DNA from: WAPX01 sp964622075
Lineage (GTDB): Archaea; Halobacteriota; Archaeoglobi; Archaeoglobales; Archaeoglobaceae
Assembly (NCBI GenBank): GCA_964622075.1
Contig: CAZUMR010000011.1
Coordinates: 1-20,667 of the forward strand
Direction: 5' to 3'
Length of the DNA stretch: 20,667 nucleotides
Both the position numbers and the translations under genes were made by a program. The notes beneath the pieces are model-generated. The model did not search any database. It was not told where the DNA came from and saw nothing but the letters and a program-made list of their open reading frames with translations. This document shows, one piece after another, positions 7,484 to 15,090 of the stretch. Position 1 is the stretch's first letter, and the number at the start of each line of letters is the position of its first letter.

Positions 7484-7987
7484 ATGGCGAGGAAAATGGA
7501 TATCCGGATTGTAAATGCGATTTCAGCTTGCATCATCATTCTAACTCTTCTTCTGAGCAATTACGCCTTTTATGTGGAGAAGCTGTTCAGAATAATCCTG
7601 CTTTTAGCCTGCTGGTTTTCCATGCTTTACTTCACTCACTGTCTCGCCCATTACGTGGTCGGGAGGTTACTTGGAGTTGAGTTTGACTACTACTTTCTTT
7701 CAAGATCAATGCTTTTCAAGGTGAGTCCGAGGTTATTCTCTGCCCGCATCTTTCTGACCCTGAAACTCAGAAAAAAGCCCAAAGGCTGGAGAGGCTTCAT
7801 CATGTACCTTGCTGGCCCGCTGGCGTCGATGCTCTCTCCTCTTTCGGTTGCGTTTGTAGCCCTGTCTTACGATAGATTATCTGCACTCATTCTTTTTGCT
7901 CTAACTGCTTTTAATGCCATTTTTACGGGTTACTTCAGTTTTAAGTACGGGTGCATAAGGAAAGGCCTGAATTGTTTAAACGTTTAA
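7484..7987 (+). CDS. Membrane protein resembling an M50 (site-2 protease) metallopeptidase, active site altered
   Basis: The product has 167 residues from the ATG at 7484. That start is preferred over the TTG at 7466 because GGAG (7472-7475) stands 8 bases before it. Hydrophobic segments lie at about 12-25, 34-58, 104-127 and 132-152. The second contains FTHCLAHYVVGRLLG, aligned by eye with the M50 motif (HExxH then about G), but with Cys53 where the catalytic Glu should be. YLAGPLASML (109-118) resembles the 'GPlaN' block of M50 proteases. The later metal-ligand Asp motif is not seen; a KYGCIRKG stretch (154-161) stands near its place. It may be a non-proteolytic relative that binds a metal or partner, or an unrelated membrane protein. 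It lies alone between the broken dGTPase and ilvD, under its own promoter. Confidence 0.6.
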   Translation: MARKMDIRIVNAISACIIILTLLLSNYAFYVEKLFRIILLLACWFSMLYFTHCLAHYVVGRLLGVEFDYYFLSRSMLFKVSPRLFSARIFLTLKLRKKPKGWRGFIMYLAGPLASMLSPLSVAFVALSYDRLSALILFALTAFNAIFTGYFSFKYGCIRKGLNCLNV

Positions 7988-8073
7988 TTTTCGGTTTTCT
8001 AAGTTTATGGATTAAATAAATTTAAAATCCGCTTATCAGCAAAAAACAAAAAATTGGGTTAATCGGTGATGGG

Positions 8074-9720
8074 TTAATCGATGAAAACAGCTCCCTCATC
8101 AGCCCCGCTAACGAGTTTAGCGTATCTTGCCAGATAACCTTTCAGCTTTTTCTCCTTTGGTGTCCATCTCTTTCTCCTGTCTGCCAGCTCGTCTTCGCTT
8201 ACTTTGAGCTCCAGCTTTCTTGCGGGTATGTCTATGGATATGGTATCTCCTTCCTCAACGAGTGCAATCGTCCCTCCGACCATCGCCTCAGGAGACACGT
8301 GCCCTATGCATGGCCCCCTTGTAGCTCCGCTGAATCTCCCGTCAGTGATCAAAGCTACTCTTTTCAACCCCATTCCAGAAATTGCTGCTGTAGGAAGTAG
8401 CATTTCGGGCATTCCCGGGGCACCCTTCGGACCCATGTACCTTATAACGACGACATCTCCCTCCTCTATTTCGCTGTTCAGTATGGCCTTTAGAGCCTCC
8501 TGCTCCGAATCGTAAACTTTGGCACTTCCTTCAAATTTCATCATGTCCTCGCTCACTGCAGCCTGCTTGATGACAGCTCCTTTCTCAGCAAGGTTTCCTC
8601 TCAGGATGGCTATTCCACCCTCTCTGTGCAGGGGGTTTGACACTTCAGCTATTATGTCTCTCCCCCTGACGAAGGCATTTTCGGCTATGTCGTAAACTCT
8701 AAGTCCGCTAACTGTTAACTCGTTGCTGAAGTAATCTCTGGCTTTTTTGAAGAGCATTGGAACTCCACCGCTTTCGTCCAGATCTGCTATCGTATTTTCA
8801 CTTGCCGGATCTATGGCGACTATGTGTGGTGTTTTCCTGCTTATCTCATCGAAGAGGTCAAGACTGAGCTTAATTCCCGCCTCCTTTGCTATTGCCGGCA
8901 GATGCAGCACTGTGTTTGTGGAACCGCCAACGAGCATGTCCATCGTTATGGCATTCCTGAAAGAACCCTCGGTTATGAAGTCAGAGGGCTTTATCCCTCT
9001 CTTGACAAGTTCTACAACTCTAACTCCGCTCATCTTGGCTATTCTGAGCTTTCTTGAAGAACCGCACGGTGAAGTTGCACAGTAAGGTAGGCTTAATCCG
9101 AGAGTTTCTGTCAGGAGTTGCATTGTGTTTGCTGTGTACAGTCCCTGACAGCTCCCGCAGTATGCAGCGCAGTAGTCTTCGTAAAGTTTCAGTTCTTTTT
9201 CGTTTATTTTTCCAGCTTTGTACTCTCCTGCTGCTTCAAATGCTGTTTTTATCGTAACGACTCTATCTCCAATTCTCTCAGCGAGCATTGGCCCTCCAGT
9301 AACGGCTATTGCGGGTATGTCGAGCCTGAGCATCGCCATCAGCATTCCGGGCACTATCTTGTCACACGCCCCAACAACAACCAGTCCATCAAAACAGTGA
9401 GCTTCGACCATTGCCTCTATCGTATCCGCTATCAGCTCTCTTGAAGCGAGAGCGTACCTCATTCCGTCGTGTCCCATAGCAATTCCGTCACATATGCCCA
9501 TAACTCCGAACTCAAATGGCGTACCCCCGGCAGCACAGATCCCCTCTCTAACGGCTTTTGTCAGTTTGTCAAGCATCATGTGTCCGGGGACTACGTCGTT
9601 GTAAGCGTTTGCTATGGCTATGAACGGTTTCTCCATGTCCTCGTCCGTAACTCCAGTTGCTTTTAGAAGAGCTCTGTGAGCAGTCCTTTCAGCACCCTTC
9701 TTTACGATATCGCTTCGCAT
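8074..9720 (-). CDS. ilvD: Dihydroxy-acid dehydratase
   Basis: This enzyme removes water from 2,3-dihydroxy-isovalerate and -methylvalerate, a late step of valine, isoleucine and leucine synthesis in the cytoplasm. The 548-residue length is typical. Visible motifs are ANAYNDVVPGH (37-47), ICDGIAMGHDGMRYALASRE, GACDKIVPGML (C119, Fe-S ligand), GSCQGLYTANTM (C191, Fe-S ligand), and in the C-terminal barrel KGAPGMPEML and TDGRFSGATRGPCIGHVSPEA. The N-terminal block is of the E. coli type, without the NxCN cysteine of plant and mycobacterial [2Fe-2S] enzymes, so an oxygen-sensitive 4Fe-4S cluster is likely. It starts at ATG; a TATA box 21-27 bases upstream suggests a leaderless mRNA. No other branched-chain genes lie nearby. 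Confidence 0.98.
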   Translation of the reverse strand: MRSDIVKKGAERTAHRALLKATGVTDEDMEKPFIAIANAYNDVVPGHMMLDKLTKAVREGICAAGGTPFEFGVMGICDGIAMGHDGMRYALASRELIADTIEAMVEAHCFDGLVVVGACDKIVPGMLMAMLRLDIPAIAVTGGPMLAERIGDRVVTIKTAFEAAGEYKAGKINEKELKLYEDYCAAYCGSCQGLYTANTMQLLTETLGLSLPYCATSPCGSSRKLRIAKMSGVRVVELVKRGIKPSDFITEGSFRNAITMDMLVGGSTNTVLHLPAIAKEAGIKLSLDLFDEISRKTPHIVAIDPASENTIADLDESGGVPMLFKKARDYFSNELTVSGLRVYDIAENAFVRGRDIIAEVSNPLHREGGIAILRGNLAEKGAVIKQAAVSEDMMKFEGSAKVYDSEQEALKAILNSEIEEGDVVVIRYMGPKGAPGMPEMLLPTAAISGMGLKRVALITDGRFSGATRGPCIGHVSPEAMVGGTIALVEEGDTISIDIPARKLELKVSEDELADRRKRWTPKEKKLKGYLARYAKLVSGADEGAVFID

Positions 9721-9740
9721 GCATTTCGGGATAAGAAAAG

Positions 9741-9747
9741 TAATAAA
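9741..9747 (-). promoter_or_regulatory. TATA box for ilvD
   Basis: Read on the minus strand this is TTTATTA, 21-27 bases before the ilvD ATG. The spacing points to a leaderless transcript separate from the small gene upstream. Confidence 0.5.
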
Positions 9748-9775
9748 TTGTTTATGATGCCAGACCTTTTAATCT

Positions 9776-9892
9776 TCAGTCCTTCTCTGCTACCGGTGTG
9801 TAATGGTCACACTCGTTCGGGTCTTTCAGACAGTTCCATTCAAGGCACTGCTTGTAGTACTTGCAGTTTTCGCACTTCCTCTCCTCTCCCAA
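9776..9892 (-). CDS. Small cysteine-rich protein (38 aa), unrecognised
   Basis: The frame encodes about 38 residues with the cysteine pattern CENCKYYKQC, then C five residues later (LEWNC) and C seven after that (NECDHYTP). Five cysteines and a histidine in so short a protein suggest a zinc knuckle or an Fe-S or metal-binding minidomain. The TTG start at 9892 is supported by a perfect GGAGGTGA (9904-9897) four bases upstream, the same arrangement used by the 66-residue gene near 15287. An in-frame ATG at 9916 would add eight residues but would put the ribosome site inside the gene. It lies 55 bases upstream of ilvD on the same strand. Function unknown. Confidence 0.65.
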   Translation of the reverse strand: MGEERKCENCKYYKQCLEWNCLKDPNECDHYTPVAEKD

Positions 9893-9989
9893 ACTGTCAC
9901 CTCCCTCAGCTATCATGCTGCTATTCTGCAGAGATCCTGTGTTGAGAGATGCTGAAATAATGTTTTGTGATTTTTTAACGGTAATGGTA

Positions 9990-10205
9990 TCAATCTTTTT
10001 CGATCCTGTTTGCTGTATTCAGGATTTCATTTCTCATTTCCTCTCCGATCTTTTTAAGTTCGTTCCACGTTACTCCTCTAACTTCAATAAAGGCCACGCA
10101 ATCGAAACTTATAGCTCTGAAAATTCCCAGGAGATAGGCTGCCAGAGTGTCTGAATCAAAGCGGAAAGAAACCTTGCTTAGTATCTTTGTTCTTTGTGAA
10201 ACCAA
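9990..10205 (-). CDS. Hypothetical protein, 71 aa
   Basis: This frame encodes 71 residues with normal protein-like composition. A short beta-like start (SKVSFRF) is followed by a helix (DTLAAYLLGIFRAI), a strand (CVAFIEVRG) and a charged C-terminal helix (WNELKKIGEEMRNEI). The beta-alpha-beta-alpha order suggests a small folded domain. No family is recognised. It starts at TTG without a strong ribosome site; an AT-rich TATA-like stretch (10236-10250) lies 30-45 bases upstream. It is divergent from the Trm112-like gene. It could be a domain remnant. Confidence 0.45.
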   Translation of the reverse strand: MVSQRTKILSKVSFRFDSDTLAAYLLGIFRAISFDCVAFIEVRGVTWNELKKIGEEMRNEILNTANRIEKD

Positions 10206-10260
10206 TAATCAGCAAACATGTAACTGAAAATTTTACAATAATTAATTTTACACTATAACT

Positions 10261-10320
10261 CCCGGGACTGTAAAACAAGTAAAACAAGTAAAACTAAAAC
10301 CCGGAACTCAAGAACCCAAA
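10261..10320. repeat. Short tandem repeat in a divergent promoter region
   Basis: AAAACAAGT is repeated in tandem (10272-10280, 10281-10289) and followed by AAAACTAAAAC. It is flanked by two similar blocks, CCCGGGACTG and CCCGGAACTC. The stretch separates the divergent 71-residue gene and Trm112-like gene. Its role is unknown. Confidence 0.4.
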
Positions 10321-10324
10321 AGTC

Positions 10325-10330
10325 TAATAT
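10325..10330 (+). promoter_or_regulatory. TATA-like box for the Trm112-pyrG pair
   Basis: TAATAT lies 23-28 bases before the ATG at 10353, the spacing of a leaderless start. Confidence 0.4.
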
Positions 10331-10352
10331 CTTGCCCATCACTTCGTGGGTT

Positions 10353-10550
10353 ATGAGAAGGAGCCTGCTTGACATTCTTGCGTGTCCGGTTTGCAAGGGA
10401 GACCTCGTTCTTGAAGTGGAAGAAGAAGACGAGGAGGAAATTATTAAGGGAAAACTCATTTGCAAGAAGTGCAACGTCGAATACCCGATAGAAGACGGCA
10501 TTCCAAACATGCTCCCCCCAGACGTAAGAGAAAAAGTAGAGAGCTCCTGA
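10353..10550 (+). CDS. Trm112-like zinc protein
   Basis: The 65-residue product belongs to the Trm112/YcaR (UPF0434) family: SLLDILACPVCKG, an acidic variable loop, ICKKCNVEYPI, and the signature DGIPNMLP. Cys11, Cys14, Cys37 and Cys40 form a zinc knuckle. In archaea and eukaryotes Trm112 is the small activating subunit of several methyltransferases acting on tRNA, rRNA and release factor. The ATG at 10353 is preferred over an upstream TTG at 10332 because the family begins with 'LLdiLaCP' and the TATA box fits. The stop overlaps the pyrG ribosome site, so the two genes are probably translated together. Confidence 0.85.
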   Translation: MRRSLLDILACPVCKGDLVLEVEEEDEEEIIKGKLICKKCNVEYPIEDGIPNMLPPDVREKVESS

Positions 10551-10560
10551 GGTGTTGCGC

Positions 10561-12144
10561 ATGAAGTACATAATGGTCACGGGGGGAGTGATGAGCGGTC
10601 TTGGTAAAGGTATAACTTCGGCATCCATAGGCAGACTCCTTGTTGAGATGGGATACAGGGTTGTGCCAATCAAGATTGATCCTTATATAAACATAGATGC
10701 CGGGACAATGAACCCCTTCCAGCACGGAGAAGTTTACGTTCTTAAAGATGGAACTGAAGTCGATCTTGATCTCGGACATTACGAGAGATTCATAGGCGTT
10801 GAGCTTACCGGGGATCACAACATAACCACCGGGAAAATATACAGAAACGTCATAGAAAAGGAAAGGAAAGGTGAATACCTTGGTCAGACAGTTCAGATAA
10901 TCCCTCACGTAACTGACGAGATAAAAAGCTGGATAAGGAGAGTTGCTGAGGAAAACAATGCGGAAATATGTCTGGTTGAAATAGGTGGAACTGTTGGAGA
11001 CATTGAGGGAATGCCCTTCCTTGAGGCAATAAGGCAGATGAGGAATGAAGAAAAGCCAGAAGATTTTTTGCTCGTTCACGTAACTCTCGTGCCTCTTGAC
11101 TCGAGTGGTGAGCAGAAGACCAAACCTACCCAGCACAGCGTTAAGGAACTCAGGAGTATTGGACTGCAGCCTGATGTGATAGTTGGCAGGTGTTCAAGGA
11201 GACTTGAGGAGGGAACAAAGAGGAAGATATCTCTGTTCTGCGATGTACCGGTTGAGGCTGTGATAAGTGCTGAGGACGCTTCAGACATATACGAGGTACC
11301 GTTGATGTTCAGAAAAGAGGGGCTGGACGATTACATACTGAAAAAACTTGGGCTGGAGAAGAGAGAAGCGAGCGGAGAATGGGAAAGGATGGTGGAAAGA
11401 CTTAGAAGCCTTGAAGGGGAGGTAACGATTGCCGTAGTTGGAAAGTACATTGATGTGCAGGATTCTTACCTGAGTATAAGGGAAGCGTTGAAGCACGGGG
11501 GGATAGAGGCAGGGTGCAAAGTCAGGATTCTGTGGATTGACAGTGAGGAGCTTGAGAAGTCAGGAGAGGTAGAGATAGACGCTGATGGCATTCTTGTTCC
11601 AGGAGGATTTGGAAAGAGGGGGGCTGAAGGAAAGATAAAGGCGATAGAATACGCGAGGGAGAACGACATACCGTTTCTTGGTATATGCCTTGGATTCCAG
11701 CTTGCAGTAATAGAGTTTGCAAGACACGTTATAGGCTGGGAAGATGCAAACAGCAGCGAATTTGCTGAAACCGAGCACGCTGTAATAGATCTTCTTCCTG
11801 AACAGAAGGAAATCGACGAGCTTGGAGGGACAATGAGGCTGGGGGATATAGAGGTGACGATAAAGCCCGGAACGATGGCAATGAAGCTTTATGGAAGGGA
11901 AAAAGTCTATGAAAGGCACAGGCACAGATACGAGGTAAATCCGGAGTTTATTTCTGAGTTCGAGAAACATGGTCTCGTCTTCTCCGGATATTCAGACGGT
12001 GGAAGGAGAATGGAAATCATAGAGTATCCGGAGAACAGGTTCTTCTTTGGTACACAGTTCCATCCTGAGTTCAAGTCAAGGCCGTACTCTCCATCCCCAC
12101 CCTTCGTGGGTTTTGTAAAAGCTGCTTACGGAGTTGAAATTTGA
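10561..12144 (+). CDS. pyrG: CTP synthase
   Basis: This enzyme makes CTP from UTP, ATP and glutamine, the last step of de novo pyrimidine nucleotide synthesis. The 527 residues show both domains. The synthetase domain carries VTGGVMSGLGKGI (6-18), KIDPYINIDAGTMNPFQHGE and EIGGTVGDIE. The class I glutamine amidotransferase domain carries GGFGKRG, GICLGFQ with nucleophile C376, and FHPEF with H501 and E503. The ATG at 10561 is chosen because TGAGGTG (10548-10554) sits six bases upstream; an in-frame GTG at 10552 is part of that site. It is co-transcribed with the Trm112-like gene just before it. Confidence 0.98.
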   Translation: MKYIMVTGGVMSGLGKGITSASIGRLLVEMGYRVVPIKIDPYINIDAGTMNPFQHGEVYVLKDGTEVDLDLGHYERFIGVELTGDHNITTGKIYRNVIEKERKGEYLGQTVQIIPHVTDEIKSWIRRVAEENNAEICLVEIGGTVGDIEGMPFLEAIRQMRNEEKPEDFLLVHVTLVPLDSSGEQKTKPTQHSVKELRSIGLQPDVIVGRCSRRLEEGTKRKISLFCDVPVEAVISAEDASDIYEVPLMFRKEGLDDYILKKLGLEKREASGEWERMVERLRSLEGEVTIAVVGKYIDVQDSYLSIREALKHGGIEAGCKVRILWIDSEELEKSGEVEIDADGILVPGGFGKRGAEGKIKAIEYARENDIPFLGICLGFQLAVIEFARHVIGWEDANSSEFAETEHAVIDLLPEQKEIDELGGTMRLGDIEVTIKPGTMAMKLYGREKVYERHRHRYEVNPEFISEFEKHGLVFSGYSDGGRRMEIIEYPENRFFFGTQFHPEFKSRPYSPSPPFVGFVKAAYGVEI

Positions 12145-12149
12145 ACCTG

Positions 12150-12215
12150 AACTTAATTTTAATTCTCAATTTTAATTTAAAATTTTAATTCAATTTCCAG
12201 TTTAATTTTTCAGTT
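12150..12215 (+). terminator. T-rich terminator after pyrG
   Basis: Repeated oligo-T tracts (AATTTTAATT and similar) begin 6 bases after the pyrG stop and continue for about 60 bases. This is the usual form of archaeal termination signal; no GC hairpin is present. Confidence 0.45.
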
Positions 12216-12296
12216 TAGTATTCATTAATTGTTTAACCTTCTGCTTACTGCCTGTGATGCCGTAATACTAATTAACTTTTTCGTGTTATTTAATTT

Positions 12297-13064
12297 ATGC
12301 CAGTAATTATGGGAGTAATAAACATGAGCCCGGAGTCGTTTTATTCCTCATCCATCTGCAGGAGTGTTGAGGAGGCGGTGGAAAAAGCAAAAAGCTTTGT
12401 TGAATGCGGGGCTGACGTAGTTGACGTTGGTGGAATGTCAACGGCACCCTATAAAAATACGTGGATCAGTGAGGAAGAAGAAATCAGACGGACAGTTCCT
12501 GTTATCAAAGAGCTGTGTAAGCTTGGATTTGAAGTTTCTGTAGATACTACGAGAGCAGTGGTAGCAGAAAAAGCTGTGGAGGCTGGAGCGGAGATTGTAA
12601 ATACAGTTTCTCCAAACGAAGAAATAGCGGAAGTCGTGAGAAAGTACGGAGTTAGGGCGGTGGTAGCTGCTAAAGAGGTGAAATGGGAAGAAAGCGTTAG
12701 ATCTATACTGGAGTCAACAGTTCTTGCACTGAAAAACGATTTGAAGCTTTTCAGAGGGTGTAAAACCATAGCAGATCCGGCAATAGGTTTCTGGAGAAAG
12801 TACGGGAGGTGGTATATGAGAGATCTGGCCGTACTGGCCAACCTTGATGTTATTAGAAAACGTGTTGGAAGACCTGTTTTGATTGGAGTGTCGAGAAAAT
12901 CCTTTATCGGAGAAGTAGCAGGAGTAAAAGATCCAGAGGACAGACTCCCCGGAAGTATAGCAGCTGAAGTCTTCTCCATGCCAGATTACGTCAGAACTCA
13001 CAGTGTGAAGGAAAGCTATCAGGCTTTTAAAATTGTAGAACTTTTGCACACTTTTCGCTTGTAG
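12297..13064 (+). CDS. Dihydropteroate synthase-like protein
   Basis: The 255-residue TIM-barrel protein has the FolP motifs in order: GVINMSPESF (N9), GADVVDVGGMST (S48, T49), VSVDTT (D83), EIVNTV (N102), IADPAIGF (D160), LIGVSRKSFIG (K201) and VRTHSV (R233, H235). These include the usual pterin- and pABA-site residues. Departures are Ala50 where bacterial enzymes have the Arg of STRP, and Thr103 where they have Asp (ND). FolP joins a pterin diphosphate to p-aminobenzoate; in archaea that use methanopterin-type cofactors, homologues such as MJ0301 are linked to the equivalent pterin step, so the acceptor may differ. It starts at ATG with a TATA-like TAATTAA about 25 bases upstream, so it is probably leaderless. 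Gene alone on its transcript. Confidence 0.88.
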   Translation: MPVIMGVINMSPESFYSSSICRSVEEAVEKAKSFVECGADVVDVGGMSTAPYKNTWISEEEEIRRTVPVIKELCKLGFEVSVDTTRAVVAEKAVEAGAEIVNTVSPNEEIAEVVRKYGVRAVVAAKEVKWEESVRSILESTVLALKNDLKLFRGCKTIADPAIGFWRKYGRWYMRDLAVLANLDVIRKRVGRPVLIGVSRKSFIGEVAGVKDPEDRLPGSIAAEVFSMPDYVRTHSVKESYQAFKIVELLHTFRL

Positions 13065-13150
13065 TTTTACTATTTTTATTTTTAATTTTTTACTTTTACT
13101 TTATTTACTTTATTTATATTTACTTCATTTACTTCATTTCATGTGGATTT
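13065..13150 (+). terminator. Pyrimidine-rich terminator region with short repeats
   Basis: After the folP-like stop come about 80 bases made almost only of T, A and C. They include repeated 9-base units of the form ACTTTATTT/ACTTCATTT. The T-runs should terminate transcription. Confidence 0.45.
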
Positions 13151-13197
13151 TATGCCAGTCATTAAATTGTTAAGAACAACACCGGTGTAGCAATAAG

Positions 13198-13205
13198 ATA
13201 TTAAT
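13198..13205 (+). promoter_or_regulatory. TATA-like box for the methyltransferase gene
   Basis: ATATTAAT lies 23-30 bases before the ATG at 13228; leaderless spacing. Confidence 0.4.
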
Positions 13206-13227
13206 TGTGCCACTGCTGTAACTTAGC

Positions 13228-13806
13228 ATGGTTTCTGTTTTCGATGAGCTGTGGAGAGAGTACGACTCGTGGTATGATAGAAATAGGGATATTTTTCTTA
13301 AAGAAATTGATCTGATCAAGCGAAACATCGGGGACTTCATTCCCGGCAAATCAAGAGGGCTTGAAGTGGGTGCTGGTAGCGGAAGGTTTGCAGAGAAATT
13401 CAGGTTAATCGGGATTGATATCAGTGAAAAAATGCTAAAACTTGCAAGAAGCAGAGGTGTTGAAGTAATCAGAGGTGATGCTTTGAATTTACCTTTTAAA
13501 TCCGGGACGTTTGACCTCGTCCTGTTAGCATTCACGATATGTTTTCTTGATGATCCTGCTAGAGCTCTGAAGGAGGTGAGGAGAGTCCTCGTCAGGAGGG
13601 GACTGGTTTTACTCTGTTTCGTTCCTGAAGGTGAGCTGGCGGAAGAATACAGAAAGAAGGACAGTCCTTTTTACAGAGAGGCGAAGTTTTATTCTGTTGA
13701 GGAAATTGAGAACATGCTTATTTCATCCGGATTTACTGTGGATGGTGTGGATTACGAGGATCTGAAGTATGGAAAGGATGTTGCCCTTGTAAGGGCTTTG
13801 AAATGA
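13228..13806 (+). CDS. Class I SAM-dependent methyltransferase
   Basis: The 192-residue protein has a Methyltransf_11-type Rossmann fold. Motif I is LEVGAGSG (45-52), the acidic ribose-binding end of strand 2 is GIDIS (D64), GDALNLPF (83-90) follows, and FDLVLL (95-100) is the post-II motif. The N-terminus FDELWREYDSWYD resembles UbiE/small-molecule methyltransferases, and the C-terminal YSVEEIENMLISSGF is typical of that group. The substrate cannot be read from sequence; possibilities are a quinone, a small metabolite or a tRNA base. The Trm112-like gene 2.7 kb upstream is a conceivable partner but not a demonstrated one. Confidence 0.85.
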   Translation: MVSVFDELWREYDSWYDRNRDIFLKEIDLIKRNIGDFIPGKSRGLEVGAGSGRFAEKFRLIGIDISEKMLKLARSRGVEVIRGDALNLPFKSGTFDLVLLAFTICFLDDPARALKEVRRVLVRRGLVLLCFVPEGELAEEYRKKDSPFYREAKFYSVEEIENMLISSGFTVDGVDYEDLKYGKDVALVRALK

Positions 13807-13819
13807 GCTTGCAGTGAAA

Positions 13820-15007
13820 TTACCACAGGGGAAGAACCTCGTCAAGCCTCCTCTGCACGGCCTCCCTTATTCCGAAGTACCTCATTGCCGCTTTTGCAAC
13901 TCTCTCCACACAGTTTTCGGGAGCATAAACTCCGAGCATGAGTGAATTTCTCTCAGCATCTTTCAGGGCTTTAACGAGTGGGGAGACTTCTTCAAGCCTC
14001 TTTAGCTCCCCATCAATTTCAACGAGCGCTCTCAGCTCTCTTGCCTCTTCCTCTTCCGGAGCGTCAACTATTACGTCTTCTTCTCTCACTCCCGCCTCTT
14101 CTGCAATCTCTCTTTCAGCTCTGACTGGCTCTATTTTTTCAAAGTGAATTCTCTGTCTGCTGACGTAAATTGCTCTCTTGTAAAGTCTCCTTTCGTCCAG
14201 TCTTTTCATCATCTCTCTTGGATATCCTTCCACGCTTCGGAGGAAGGAAACCATGTCGTAGTCGTCCATTCTCAGGAGCTCCTCAGGTTTCAGCAACCCA
14301 TCTTCTATGCATGTGGAAATGGCCTTCTCGTACATTTTTCTTGCAATTCTGCACACGTGGTGGTGGTAAACTGTGGGATACATCATGAACCTTGAAAGGA
14401 GCAGGGATTCAGCCGCTCTAAGAGCTCTGCCCTCGATTACAGGCTCCATGCCCTGAAATTTTATCCTCTCCATCAACCTCTGTATGTCGAACACACCGTA
14501 AGCAACTCCGGTGTAGTGCGAATCTCTTACAAGATAGTCCATCCTGTCTGCATCTATGTCCCCGCTGACTATGCTCGTTACCTCACCGCTTACTATGTCT
14601 GCCACCTTTCTAATTCTGAGGCCTTCCTCTTTTAACAGATCTTCTACTTCGCTTCCCCTTATCACCGGAATCAGGTTTTCATGTCTGAATCTGAGGTATT
14701 TTCTGAGCAAAATCTCGCTTGAGTGGGAAAACGGTGCATGAGCTACATCGTGCAGAAGAGCAGCTGCTACGCATTCTCTTTTTTCCCTCTCACCGCATTC
14801 CATTTTGTCCTTCAGTGAAAGCACAATGTGAGTGACTCCAACGCTGTGCTCAAACCTTGTGTGATTTGCCCCGGGGTAAACGAGAGACGCAAAGCCAAGC
14901 TGCTTTATCCTCCGTAACCTCTGGAGCTGTGGAGTGTCAAGTAATTTTACACACCAGTCTGGTATCGTTATGCTACCGTGAACGGGATCTCTAATGGATT
15001 TTGGCAC
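13820..15007 (-). CDS. HD-domain phosphohydrolase, SAMHD1/COG1078 type
   Basis: The 395-residue protein begins with the family block IRDPVHGSI and QLQRLRRIKQLGFASLVYPG. The HD metal site follows: RFEHSVGV (H54), LLHDVAHAPFSH (H86, D87), and the D-rich SGDIDADRMDYLVRD (149-162). These match SAMHD1-like dNTP triphosphohydrolases and their prokaryotic COG1078 relatives. It probably hydrolyses (deoxy)nucleoside triphosphates in the cytoplasm. An acidic stretch (VDAPEEEEAREL, about 319-330) lies in the C-terminal region. It starts at GTG (15007). Its 3' end lies 13 bases from that of the convergent methyltransferase gene. It is the second of three HD hydrolases in the window. Confidence 0.93.
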   Translation of the reverse strand: MPKSIRDPVHGSITIPDWCVKLLDTPQLQRLRRIKQLGFASLVYPGANHTRFEHSVGVTHIVLSLKDKMECGEREKRECVAAALLHDVAHAPFSHSSEILLRKYLRFRHENLIPVIRGSEVEDLLKEEGLRIRKVADIVSGEVTSIVSGDIDADRMDYLVRDSHYTGVAYGVFDIQRLMERIKFQGMEPVIEGRALRAAESLLLSRFMMYPTVYHHHVCRIARKMYEKAISTCIEDGLLKPEELLRMDDYDMVSFLRSVEGYPREMMKRLDERRLYKRAIYVSRQRIHFEKIEPVRAEREIAEEAGVREEDVIVDAPEEEEARELRALVEIDGELKRLEEVSPLVKALKDAERNSLMLGVYAPENCVERVAKAAMRYFGIREAVQRRLDEVLPLW

Positions 15008-15066
15008 GTCTCTTCCTTGTTTTGAAGTTATTAAGATTGTTGCTTTTTCTGGCGTTTTAGATTATA

Positions 15067-15090
15067 ACACTGAATTATACACTGAATTAT
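15067..15090. repeat. 12-bp tandem duplication at a stop codon
   Basis: ACACTGAATTAT occurs twice head to tail (15067-15078, 15079-15090). On the minus strand the second copy supplies the stop codon of the 66-residue gene, and the first places another in-frame stop four codons later. Confidence 0.7.

Noticed and set aside
9676..10154. Plus-strand frames over the ilvD start and upstream gap
   Set aside because: They overlap ilvD and the two minus-strand small genes, and have Ser/Phe-rich composition without motifs.
10456..11136. 226-codon minus-strand frame opposite pyrG
   Set aside because: It lies over the conserved pyrG synthetase domain, has no ribosome site, and is explained as a shadow of a strongly coding gene.
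12449..12979. 176-codon minus-strand frame opposite the folP-like gene
   Set aside because: Its serine/threonine-rich composition is typical of an antisense shadow; the plus frame has clear family motifs.
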